This document shows, one piece after another, positions 1 to 5,669 of a stretch of DNA of 5,787 nucleotides; within the stretch, counting starts at the first letter, position 1; every line of letters starts with the position of its first letter. The stretch spans positions 3,636-9,422 of the forward strand of contig DNGI01000222.1 in assembly GCA_003486645.1 (NCBI GenBank), given 5' to 3'. A program made the translations under genes and the position numbers. Under the pieces are notes generated by a model. It was not told the DNA's origin. It saw only the letters and a program-made list of their open reading frames with translations, and did no database searches. Origin of the DNA: Cyanobacteria bacterium UBA11370 (GTDB lineage Bacteria; Cyanobacteriota; Cyanobacteriia; Cyanobacteriales; Coleofasciculaceae).

Positions 1-19
1 ACCAACAACCAACAACCAA
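1..19. repeat. Heptamer tandem repeat (CAACCAA) upstream of petA
   Basis: Two perfect copies of CAACCAA lie at 6-12 and 13-19, preceded by a partial copy at 1-5, so the array probably continues outside the window. Heptameric short tandem repeats of this kind are common between genes in many cyanobacteria. The array ends 24 bases before the petA start. The same heptamer, in the same orientation relative to its gene, occurs just before the hydrolase gene near the other end of the window. Confidence 0.75.
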
Positions 20-43
20 TTCTTGAGTATTTTCCCTTAAACG

Positions 44-1033
44 ATGAGAACACCTTCTTTATCGGTGATGTCCAACAGTGGCAAGCGGATTGTAATTAAA
101 ACCGTTGTGCTAGCTTTGGTAGCCGTTGCATTTTTCTTCGTCAGCGATATTGCGTTTCCCCAATCCGCTGCTGCTTATCCGTTCTGGGCACAGCAAACTG
201 CGCCGCAAACCCCGCGCGAACCGACTGGACGGATTGTTTGTGCCAACTGTCACCTAGCCGCTAAACCGACGGAAGTGGAAATTCCGCAAGCTGTATTACC
301 GGATACAGTATTTGAGGCGGTAGTCAAGATTCCCTATGACTTGAATAGCCAGCAGGTTTTGGGTGATGGGTCTAAAGGGGGTCTGAATGTAGGTGCAGTG
401 GTGATGTTGCCGGAAGGCTTCAAGATTGCTCCCGAAGACCGGATTCCGGAAGAGATGAAAGAAAAAGTTGGGGGTGTTTACTTCCAACCTTACAACGAAG
501 ACCAGCAAAATGTCGTTATTGTTGGGCCTCTACCGGGTGAACAGTATCAAGAAATTGTTTTCCCTGTTCTTTCTCCTAACCCTAAAACGGAAAAAGGACT
601 TTATTTCGGGAAGTACCAAGTTCACGTCGGTGCTAACCGAGGACGGGGACAGGTTTATCCGACAGGTAGCCCTAGCAATAATACCATTTACAGTGCTTCT
701 AAAGCAGGTCAAATTACTCAAATCGCCAAACTAGAAGAGGGTGGGTATGAAGTCACCATTCAGAAAGAAGATGGCGAAATGGTTGTTGATAGCATTCCCG
801 CAGGTCCAGAGTTAATTGTCTCGGAAGGGGATGCAGTAACAGCAGGTCAAGCATTAACCAGTAATCCTAATGTGGGTGGATTTGGTCAGAAAGATGTCGA
901 AGTTGTCTTGCAAGACCCAGCCCGGATTAAATGGTTAATGCTCTTCATTGGTGCGATTATGCTATGTCAAGTCTTCTTAGTACTGAAGAAGAAGCAAATT
1001 GAGAAGGTGCAAGCAGCGGAGATGAATTTCTAA
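44..1033 (+). CDS. petA: Cytochrome f precursor (apocytochrome f)
   Basis: This is the c-type haem subunit of the cytochrome b6f complex in the thylakoid membrane. It takes electrons from the Rieske protein and passes them to plastocyanin or cytochrome c6. The 329-residue product has the expected family length. Residues 1-44 form a signal peptide with a basic start, a hydrophobic core near 20-33 and a cleavage site after Ala-Ala-Ala. The mature chain starts at Tyr45, whose amino group is the axial haem ligand in this family. The haem site CANCH is at 66-70 (mature Cys22, Cys25, His26), and Trp48 (mature 4) is the cyanobacterial version. A single membrane helix at about 297-314 is followed by the conserved lumen-opposite tail ending in AAEMNF. 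The ATG at 44 gives a full signal peptide; Met9 (base 68) is an alternative. No clear Shine-Dalgarno precedes it, as would fit translation within a petC-petA transcript, but petC is not in the window. Confidence 0.98.
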   Translation: MRTPSLSVMSNSGKRIVIKTVVLALVAVAFFFVSDIAFPQSAAAYPFWAQQTAPQTPREPTGRIVCANCHLAAKPTEVEIPQAVLPDTVFEAVVKIPYDLNSQQVLGDGSKGGLNVGAVVMLPEGFKIAPEDRIPEEMKEKVGGVYFQPYNEDQQNVVIVGPLPGEQYQEIVFPVLSPNPKTEKGLYFGKYQVHVGANRGRGQVYPTGSPSNNTIYSASKAGQITQIAKLEEGGYEVTIQKEDGEMVVDSIPAGPELIVSEGDAVTAGQALTSNPNVGGFGQKDVEVVLQDPARIKWLMLFIGAIMLCQVFLVLKKKQIEKVQAAEMNF

Positions 1034-1038
1034 CGTCG

Positions 1039-1046
1039 GCGATCGC
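1039..1046. other. HIP1 octamer
   Basis: The palindrome GCGATCGC is highly over-represented in many cyanobacterial genomes. This copy lies just after the petA stop codon, before the terminator. Confidence 0.85.
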
Positions 1047-1076
1047 ACTTTGACTATCGTACCGTAACCACCTTTC

Positions 1077-1121
1077 AGATCCCCGACTTCTTAAAGAAGT
1101 CGGGGATCTTGCTTTCTTTTT
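1077..1121 (+). terminator. Rho-independent terminator of petA (palindromic repeat)
   Basis: The arms 1077-1090 and 1096-1109 pair perfectly over 14 bases (AGATCCCCGACTTC with GAAGTCGGGGATCT) around the loop TTAAA. A T-rich tract (1108-1121, with T runs broken by GC and C) follows. The position 44 bases after the petA stop suits an intrinsic terminator. From memory, the GATCCCCGACTTCTT palindrome recurs in many cyanobacterial genomes, so it may be both a dispersed repeat and a terminator. The T-tract is only on the + strand side. Confidence 0.85.
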
Positions 1122-1162
1122 GTAAAGATTGTTAGAGTTGTGTATTTTTATGGTAATGTAAT

Positions 1163-1168
1163 TATAAT
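1163..1168 (+). promoter_or_regulatory. Possible -10 box for the repeat-protein gene
   Basis: A perfect TATAAT lies in the AT-rich stretch between the petA terminator and the next gene, about 100 bases before the ATG at 1266. No good -35 box sits at the right distance: the nearest candidate, TTGTGT at 1138-1143, matches poorly and is 19 bases away. Transcription would start near 1175 and give a leader of about 90 bases. The call rests only on the -10 match and on the need for a promoter after a strong terminator. Confidence 0.35.
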
Positions 1169-1252
1169 ATTTTTAAAATCACAGCAAAAATAGCCACAAA
1201 AATCAAAAATCCTGTGGTTGAGATATTCGTTGACAAAGGCAGTTTCAAATTT

Positions 1253-1258
1253 AGAGGT
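1253..1258 (+). promoter_or_regulatory. Ribosome binding site for the start at 1266
   Basis: AGAGGT lies 7 bases before the ATG at 1266, at good spacing. It supports that start over the further upstream TTG at 1218. Confidence 0.5.
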
Positions 1259-1265
1259 ATTGAAT

Positions 1266-1748
1266 ATGGTCAATAGCGCCACTGCCGAAGTGAACGCCAA
1301 GGGTAAAGCAAACAGTCGTAGAACTAAAAAAAGTCAGGAGGTAAACATGGATAAGAATAATCAAACAGAAACCACGGCGATAGCTGTTCAAGAGAAAACA
1401 TCAGAAACGTCTACACAAGGAATTTGTTTCATTGAACCGTCCATTCCGCTACCCGGCAATCGCCCAATTGCCACGAGTATGTTGAAGATTAGTGACGAAG
1501 TTTCGATTATGGGATTGCGTCCTGTTGATGCTAGTGATTTACAGGTTGTGGGGACAATTTCGGCGATGGGAGAACGCCCGATTGCAGCGAGTACCATGAA
1601 GGTGTGGGATACGCTGACTCTCTCTGGCGATCGCCCGATTGCTGCCAGTATGATTAAGATTTCTGAAACTGAGATGATCATGGGAAACCGCCCCATTGCT
1701 TCAAACTTCATTGATAATCTGGAAGATTTGATGGGTTTTCTGGATTAA
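1266..1748 (+). CDS. Uncharacterised protein with five 19-residue G-x-R-P repeats
   Basis: I do not recognise a function. From the ATG at 1266 the product has 160 residues. Residues 1-27 are basic (RRTKK near 18-22), and residues 28-60 are polar and rich in Thr, Glu and Gln. Five repeats of exactly 19 residues follow at 64-82, 83-101, 102-120, 121-139 and 140-158, each opening with G-x-R-P-[IV] and continuing roughly x-[ATS]-[SN]-x-[LMI]. The chain ends two residues later in an acidic tail, GFLD. There is no signal peptide or membrane helix, so a cytoplasmic location is likely; the only Cys is residue 54. The alternating hydrophobic pattern suggests two short beta strands per repeat, as in a beta-solenoid, but that is inference. 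A second start at 1347 has an even better ribosome site and would give 133 residues with all repeats intact. A TTG at 1218 is in frame but unlikely. The gene has its own terminator and is probably transcribed alone. Confidence 0.8.
   Translation: MVNSATAEVNAKGKANSRRTKKSQEVNMDKNNQTETTAIAVQEKTSETSTQGICFIEPSIPLPGNRPIATSMLKISDEVSIMGLRPVDASDLQVVGTISAMGERPIAASTMKVWDTLTLSGDRPIAASMIKISETEMIMGNRPIASNFIDNLEDLMGFLD
1336..1341 (+). promoter_or_regulatory. Perfect Shine-Dalgarno for an internal start at 1347
   Basis: AGGAGG lies 5 bases before the in-frame ATG at 1347. It is the strongest ribosome site of the three candidate starts of this gene. Starting here would drop the basic N-terminal stretch and give a 133-residue protein beginning MDKNNQ. 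It lies inside the longer reading frame, where it encodes Gln-Glu-Val. Confidence 0.5.
1455..1739 (+). repeat. Five in-frame 57-bp coding repeats
   Basis: The stretch divides into five units of exactly 57 bases starting at 1455, 1512, 1569, 1626 and 1683. Each starts with a Gly codon followed by x-Arg-Pro. The DNA of the units has diverged strongly while the protein pattern and phase are kept. This points to old duplications held by selection on the fold rather than to recent slippage. Confidence 0.85.
1627..1634. other. HIP1 octamer inside the fourth coding repeat
   Basis: GCGATCGC here spells part of the Gly-Asp-Arg-Pro codons that open the fourth 19-residue repeat. The opening of the first repeat (GGCAATCGCC) is a single base away from the same HIP1 context. 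Confidence 0.85.
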
Positions 1749-1791
1749 AGTCATCCGATTTTAATTTCGGTCAATTATCTTTGAATCGAAT

Positions 1792-1848
1792 AGTGCGATC
1801 GCCCTTGAGTTAGGTTGTGAGTTGAAGAGGGGCGATCGCACTTTTTTT
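1792..1848 (+). terminator. Rho-independent terminator with HIP1 in both arms
   Basis: The arms 1792-1804 and 1830-1842 pair over 13 bases (AGTGCGATCGCCC with GGGCGATCGCACT). Each contains a complete HIP1 octamer, at 1795-1802 and 1832-1839. Seven T bases follow at 1842-1848, the first shared with the stem. The hairpin starts 43 bases after the repeat-protein stop and serves that gene. Read on the other strand it lacks a T-tract, so it is a poor terminator for the convergent symporter gene, although the stem could still slow transcription from that side. Confidence 0.85.
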
Positions 1849-1898
1849 CTGTTAAGCTGATGTGCATTTAAACTACATAATATAAACCTGGGTTTGTG

Positions 1899-3320
1899 TC
1901 AGCTTCTAGTCTTTTCTCCAAAAGTTATAAAGCCAAAGATGAGCCATGCAGCCAAGATCCCGCCAGTGAGCAATAAAACCGAGACTAAACCAAATCGATT
2001 GATCAACACAGGTGCAGCCGCTGTGAATAAACCCCCTCCAACAATTGGCTCAAAAAGTAACTGTTTGTAAGCAAAACTTTCAAATGCTCCGGAACGGTTA
2101 TCTGGGTCAACCATTCGTAGTAGTAAAAGGCCTGTAGCCGTAACCCCCATTGATTGTCCCATGTCACAAATGCCTCGTTCAAACCAGTAAGATGGGAAGA
2201 GACGGGGTGCTAAATAAAGGAAGCCAAAAACATTCCAAGTAATGCCTCCTAAACTGAGGATAAGAAACGGACCCAAGTTATTTTCTAGTACGTTTAGTGA
2301 GATAGTTGCTAATGCTGTTACCACTACAATGTCTAAGGCAACTCCAGCAATGTTATTCATTAGTGGTCGAATAATCAGGGGAGCAATCCCTAAACGTTCC
2401 ATGATCAATTGCACAATAATTCCACCAATTAGAGCGATGGGAAACAACGGTACATAAGTCATTAATTCAAATCCACCTCTGCCCCAGGTTATAGATTCTA
2501 TCCAGATTAATCCGTTAAGAATTAGCCAGCCAATCGCAATTGCTAATCCTACAAATCCAAAGTTGAGAGATAGAGGATCGATCAAAAGGTTCCGCATCAA
2601 TCTTGCTCTAGCTCTTTTGGTTTCAGGGGTTTGATTGTGAGTGTAATCCTCAAACCACTCCGGCTCATCTACATTCTGTTGAATACTTCGGATATGTCCT
2701 TTACGTCTGCCCCAATTTGCCAGTATAGTTCCAGTAACAATTCCTGAAACAATCCCTACTGTAGCTAATCCTAAAGCGAGATCAGCCCCTTCTGAAAACT
2801 TCAAATCAATGAAGGTTTCTTTCATCCCAGCAGCGGTTCCGTGTCCGCCTTCAAAAGCAATTTCAATTAGGGTAGCGGCGATGGGATCAATTTGGAATAG
2901 CGGTATTAATATTAGTAGTGTGAGCAAAATACCAACGACATATTGCCCCCAAGCCAGACTTTGACCAAATACAATTTGAGGGGCAGCTTTATTCCAAATT
3001 TCTCGTGGGCTAGGAAGGGATTCACCGAGAAATAACGCGGCAAAAACAACGTTGATAAAAACACTAGGGGACTGCGACCAAACCATTTGTAAGGACTCAG
3101 GAAACAAACCCTGGGCGAGGAAGGAGTTTGACCCCCATACAGTCGTAGCGATCGCACCAAGAATTTGCGGTCCTAACAATAGCGCCAGGACACCTGCAAC
3201 AATGGATTCTGGTAAGTAGAGTCGTTGTATCCAGTGAACTTTTTGGTGAATAAATCGCCCAGCCAGAATCAGGAGTGCAATTAAGATAAAGGCAAAGAAG
3301 ACATCTTTAAGATTGAACAT
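1899..3320 (-). CDS. GltS-type sodium/glutamate symporter family protein (ESS family)
   Basis: This is a polytopic inner-membrane protein of 473 residues, predicted to import glutamate or a related organic anion with sodium. Family signs are an N-terminal helix followed by LPESIVAG at 36-43 (compare IPEPVAGG in E. coli GltS), the conserved GGHGT at 158-162 with the following AAGMKETF and a Gly-rich helix at 185-200, and a second pore-type motif GQSMGVTATG at 388-397, matching the GLGATPT region of GltS. A hydrophilic, presumably cytoplasmic, loop rich in charged residues spans about 204-245. The chain is about 70 residues longer than E. coli GltS (401): it has this longer loop and an additional hydrophobic segment at about 446-467. 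The substrate is therefore not certain, and I give no gene symbol. The ATG at 3320 has only a weak ribosome site. The gene is the last of three on this strand, 60 bases after the YcxB-like gene. Confidence 0.88.
   Translation of the reverse strand: MFNLKDVFFAFILIALLILAGRFIHQKVHWIQRLYLPESIVAGVLALLLGPQILGAIATTVWGSNSFLAQGLFPESLQMVWSQSPSVFINVVFAALFLGESLPSPREIWNKAAPQIVFGQSLAWGQYVVGILLTLLILIPLFQIDPIAATLIEIAFEGGHGTAAGMKETFIDLKFSEGADLALGLATVGIVSGIVTGTILANWGRRKGHIRSIQQNVDEPEWFEDYTHNQTPETKRARARLMRNLLIDPLSLNFGFVGLAIAIGWLILNGLIWIESITWGRGGFELMTYVPLFPIALIGGIIVQLIMERLGIAPLIIRPLMNNIAGVALDIVVVTALATISLNVLENNLGPFLILSLGGITWNVFGFLYLAPRLFPSYWFERGICDMGQSMGVTATGLLLLRMVDPDNRSGAFESFAYKQLLFEPIVGGGLFTAAAPVLINRFGLVSVLLLTGGILAAWLIFGFITFGEKTRS
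3148..3155. other. HIP1 octamer within the symporter gene
   Basis: A GCGATCGC copy lies inside the coding sequence, in codons for the Ala-Ile-Ala-Thr region near residue 57. Confidence 0.85.
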
Positions 3321-3380
3321 GATATTGCTCTGGAGTCTACAGTTTATATTCTATTTTTATAGTTATTAATATTGCTCATA

Positions 3381-3869
3381 TTACCACAATTTAAGGAGTT
3401 GTTTGCCTTCCATTAATAACTCAAATCTGGACAATTCCTGTTCAGTATTAAAAGCTCCTATCGGTAAATAATAAAATTGGTTTTTAATTGGGTATAACAG
3501 AAAATAATCTAGGTTTCTTGTAACTTCAATCAAATAATCAAATTTTATTTTAACTAAGCTACCATCTTCATAGACGAATGAAATAAAGTTTTCGTCAATT
3601 TCGCAAAATCTTCTGGTAAAATTTATTTTAGATTGTGTTTTTTTAATATTCATAATATAAGGTATGCTGATATAATATGCAAGAATTAATCCAAACAAGA
3701 TTGCCCCAAAATAATCATTAGATATTAAACCGGAAACAAAATTGATCAGGACTAAAATTACAAAAATTATCAGAATAAATTTCATTTGCTTGAAATAGTG
3801 GGATGCCAGCAGATGCCGAAATTCCTTAACAGTCAAATTAAACTCTTTAGTTTTAATATACACACTCAT
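3381..3869 (-). CDS. YcxB-like small membrane protein
   Basis: The 162-residue product has a polar N-terminal stretch (1-30, including the TVKEFRHLLASHY segment). Two hydrophobic helices follow at about 31-50 and 53-72, then a soluble C-terminal domain (about 85-155). In that domain the patterns CEIDENFISF, a central Leu-Ile-Glu-Val strand, DYFLLYP and YYLPIGAFNTEQELSRF follow the layout of the YcxB-like C-terminal domain, where a Pro-x-x-x-Phe element precedes a short acidic helix. The function of this family is not established. The ATG at 3869 is chosen because an AGGAGG lies 8 bases upstream; a TTG six bases earlier is too close to it. The gene is much more AT-rich than its neighbours: six sampled 60-base lines between 3421 and 3780 average about 25% GC. 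It lies 57 bases after the hydrolase gene and 60 before the symporter gene. The family assignment is by pattern and is moderately sure. Confidence 0.8.
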   Translation of the reverse strand: MSVYIKTKEFNLTVKEFRHLLASHYFKQMKFILIIFVILVLINFVSGLISNDYFGAILFGLILAYYISIPYIMNIKKTQSKINFTRRFCEIDENFISFVYEDGSLVKIKFDYLIEVTRNLDYFLLYPIKNQFYYLPIGAFNTEQELSRFELLMEGKQLLKLW

Positions 3870-3877
3870 TTTCAACT

Positions 3878-3883
3878 CCTCCT
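3878..3883 (-). promoter_or_regulatory. Shine-Dalgarno of the YcxB-like gene
   Basis: Read on the - strand, AGGAGG (within AAGGAGGAG) lies 8 bases before the ATG at 3869. It decides the start against the TTG at 3875, which would leave only two bases of spacing. Confidence 0.75.
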
Positions 3884-3926
3884 TTCAACTCGTAAAAAAT
3901 AATCTGTTGACAAGTATAATTAAGGC

Positions 3927-5588
3927 TCACGATGGAAGAACCACAGGTAGCAATACCTGAGAAAGATAGTCCCCACCACACCTTACCATCAGGGTAATAA
4001 TCTGAGCATCTATCAAATGAATTTCTCCAGGTTGTGCACCCGTTCCTGGATTGATAGGATAAGCCGGAAAACAAGCCCCACTCAAACTCAGACGCAACGC
4101 ATTTCCTTTAGTAATTCGCATACAAGTCGGTTGTAATGTCATGCGTAACGGAGTTGTTTCTAGACCTAAATTAACTCGCATATACCCTTGAGTGAAATTG
4201 TAGACATTACCATTTGGCAAAACTTCAGATAGTACAGCACACAAATCGAAACTCGGCGTATTTGCTGTGCAAAAAACCTCTACTGATACCTCTCCAGCTA
4301 AATATAAATCCTCTATCAAGGGTACAGAAGTGTAAGTTAAAACATCTGTGCGACAATCAATAGCAGAACGTTCAAATGAACCAGCAGGTATAGCAGCATG
4401 ACCTCCTAAACTAGGAACAGGTCGCCAGGGATCGTGAACTAATATATCCAATAAAATTTTGGTTTTATAGTTTGAATTTTCGATAAATTTTGGGTTTGAT
4501 AGAATTATTTTTCCTGAGTCTTCTCGGATACTAGCTAAACCTGAACTCGCTAAATAATAAGATTGCTGATTATCGGTAGGTAATGTATTAAAATAGCGCC
4601 AGTGGTTCGATCCCATTTCAAATAAACATACAGGTAATTCGTTCAGTAATCCTGTATCAATACCCTTAAGAAACTGGTCAAACCAACGCCGTTGTAATTC
4701 ATCAACTGGACTCACTGCCTCTACACCATAATCTACTGCTCCTAGTTTACGTCCCCACGGAAGGTGCGCCCAAGGTCCAACTAAAAGATATTGAAAAAAA
4801 GTACTACGCGCTGCCATTTCTTTGTACAGTCGGAGTGTTCCCCGCAGGTAAGGATCGAACCATCCTCCGATATGTAACATCGGCAAATCTACACCTTGCA
4901 AATTAGGAGAACGTTGCTGCCAATAGTTCCCTGCTTCGGGATGGTTTAACCATTCATAATAAAAAGAATTCGGAGCATACTTTCTTAAACTTTCACTAAA
5001 ACGGGGAGACGGTTCATAAAACGGCAAATTTCGAGAGGCAGCATAAAGGATTTGATAGGCTGTTGTATCGCCTTGTAAACGGGCTGTTTCTGCGGCTAAT
5101 TGAATTGCCCAACCCAAATTCGCTTGTAAACAAAACGCACCATTTTCATACGCCCAATCCGCATATAAATCATAACCGATCATTGCGGGGCAAATTGTTT
5201 TGAGTGCCGCAGGATGTCCCGATGCTGCATATAACTGAGTCATCCCCTGATAAGAAAAGCCATACATTCCTACTTTCCCATTGCTACCGGGCAATTCTGC
5301 TGCCCAATTAACCGCTTCAATCCCATCAGGAATTTCCGAAGAAAATAGCTGAAATTCTCCCTCTGAAGTACCGCGTCCGCGAACATCTTGAATGACTACA
5401 ATATAGCCGTGGGTAGCATACCAAGTTGGATGGGCATACACTACAGTAGAGGCGATCGCTCTTCCATAAGGTTGCCGCATCAACAACACAGGCAATTCCT
5501 CTGTAGTATCAGGGCGATAAATATCTGCATCCAGCCGTACTCCATCACGAGTTAGCATTGATGCGGTTTCTTGGCGAACGTTTAACAT
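3927..5588 (-). CDS. CocE/NonD family serine hydrolase
   Basis: This is an alpha/beta-hydrolase of the family containing cocaine esterase, Xaa-Pro dipeptidyl-peptidase and glutaryl-7-ACA acylase; it hydrolyses ester or amide bonds, substrate unknown. From the ATG at 5588 it has 553 residues (CocE has 574). The nucleophile is Ser112 in GMYGFSYQG, the acid Asp245 in GGWFDPY, the base His275 in VGPWAHLPWG, and Tyr41 in RQPYGR matches the oxyanion-hole tyrosine. The family segments RDGVRLDADIYRP (16-28) and QDVRGRGTSEG (67-77) are present. A helical lid region covers about 140-220, and the part after about 320 is the beta jelly-roll C-terminal domain of the family. No signal peptide is seen, so it is probably cytoplasmic. 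The frame is open to a GTG at 5669, but those 27 extra residues are low-complexity Thr/Asn/Gln/Lys encoded by heptamer repeats and are outside the family, so I reject that start. The chosen ATG has no Shine-Dalgarno. This is the first of three genes on this strand. Confidence 0.93.
   Translation of the reverse strand: MLNVRQETASMLTRDGVRLDADIYRPDTTEELPVLLMRQPYGRAIASTVVYAHPTWYATHGYIVVIQDVRGRGTSEGEFQLFSSEIPDGIEAVNWAAELPGSNGKVGMYGFSYQGMTQLYAASGHPAALKTICPAMIGYDLYADWAYENGAFCLQANLGWAIQLAAETARLQGDTTAYQILYAASRNLPFYEPSPRFSESLRKYAPNSFYYEWLNHPEAGNYWQQRSPNLQGVDLPMLHIGGWFDPYLRGTLRLYKEMAARSTFFQYLLVGPWAHLPWGRKLGAVDYGVEAVSPVDELQRRWFDQFLKGIDTGLLNELPVCLFEMGSNHWRYFNTLPTDNQQSYYLASSGLASIREDSGKIILSNPKFIENSNYKTKILLDILVHDPWRPVPSLGGHAAIPAGSFERSAIDCRTDVLTYTSVPLIEDLYLAGEVSVEVFCTANTPSFDLCAVLSEVLPNGNVYNFTQGYMRVNLGLETTPLRMTLQPTCMRITKGNALRLSLSGACFPAYPINPGTGAQPGEIHLIDAQIITLMVRCGGDYLSQVLLPVVLPS
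5452..5459. other. HIP1 octamer within the hydrolase gene
   Basis: A GCGATCGC copy lies inside the coding sequence, in the codons of the Arg-Ala-Ile-Ala segment just after the oxyanion-hole tyrosine. Confidence 0.85.
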
Positions 5589-5593
5589 AGTTT

Positions 5594-5621
5594 TTGGTTG
5601 TTGGTTGTTGGTTGTTGGTTG
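5594..5621. repeat. Heptamer tandem repeat upstream of the hydrolase
   Basis: Four perfect TTGGTTG units (CAACCAA on the - strand) lie at 5594-5600, 5601-5607, 5608-5614 and 5615-5621. Degenerate copies continue to about 5655 (TTTG, TTGTCTG, TTGTTG and similar). The array ends 5 bases before the hydrolase ATG and takes the place of any Shine-Dalgarno, so the messenger leader there is A/C-rich and probably unstructured. Confidence 0.85.
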
Positions 5622-5669
5622 TTTGTCTGTGGTTTGTTGTCCGTTGTCCTTTGTTTTTCTAATCACCAC

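Noticed and set aside
468..734. Open frame of 88 codons within petA in another frame
   Set aside because: It lies wholly inside the well-supported cytochrome f gene and has no family features.
1218..1265. In-frame TTG start extending the repeat protein by 16 residues
   Set aside because: TTG is a rare start, no Shine-Dalgarno precedes it, and the ATG codons at 1266 and 1347 both have good ribosome sites.
1230..1265. TTGACA at 1230 as a -35 box close to the repeat-protein gene
   Set aside because: No acceptable -10 box lies 16-18 bases downstream, and the transcript would start at or after the ATG at 1266.
1388..1711. Open frame on the - strand opposite the repeat protein (107 codons)
   Set aside because: It is a mirror of the phased repeat on the other strand; the repeat pattern and ribosome sites belong to the + strand gene.
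1854..1905. 7-base inverted repeat AAGCTGA/TCAGCTT at the symporter stop, with an inner AAACC/GGTTT dyad, as a terminator for the - strand
   Set aside because: The outer arms are 38 bases apart and no T-tract follows on the - strand, so it is too weak to call.
3870..3875. TTG start two codons before the YcxB-like ATG
   Set aside because: It would leave only two bases between AGGAGG and the start, while the ATG at 3869 has the ideal 8.
3906..3920. TTGACA directly followed by TATAAT on the + strand
   Set aside because: The two boxes are only about three bases apart, far from the 16-18 needed for a promoter, and no + strand gene follows.
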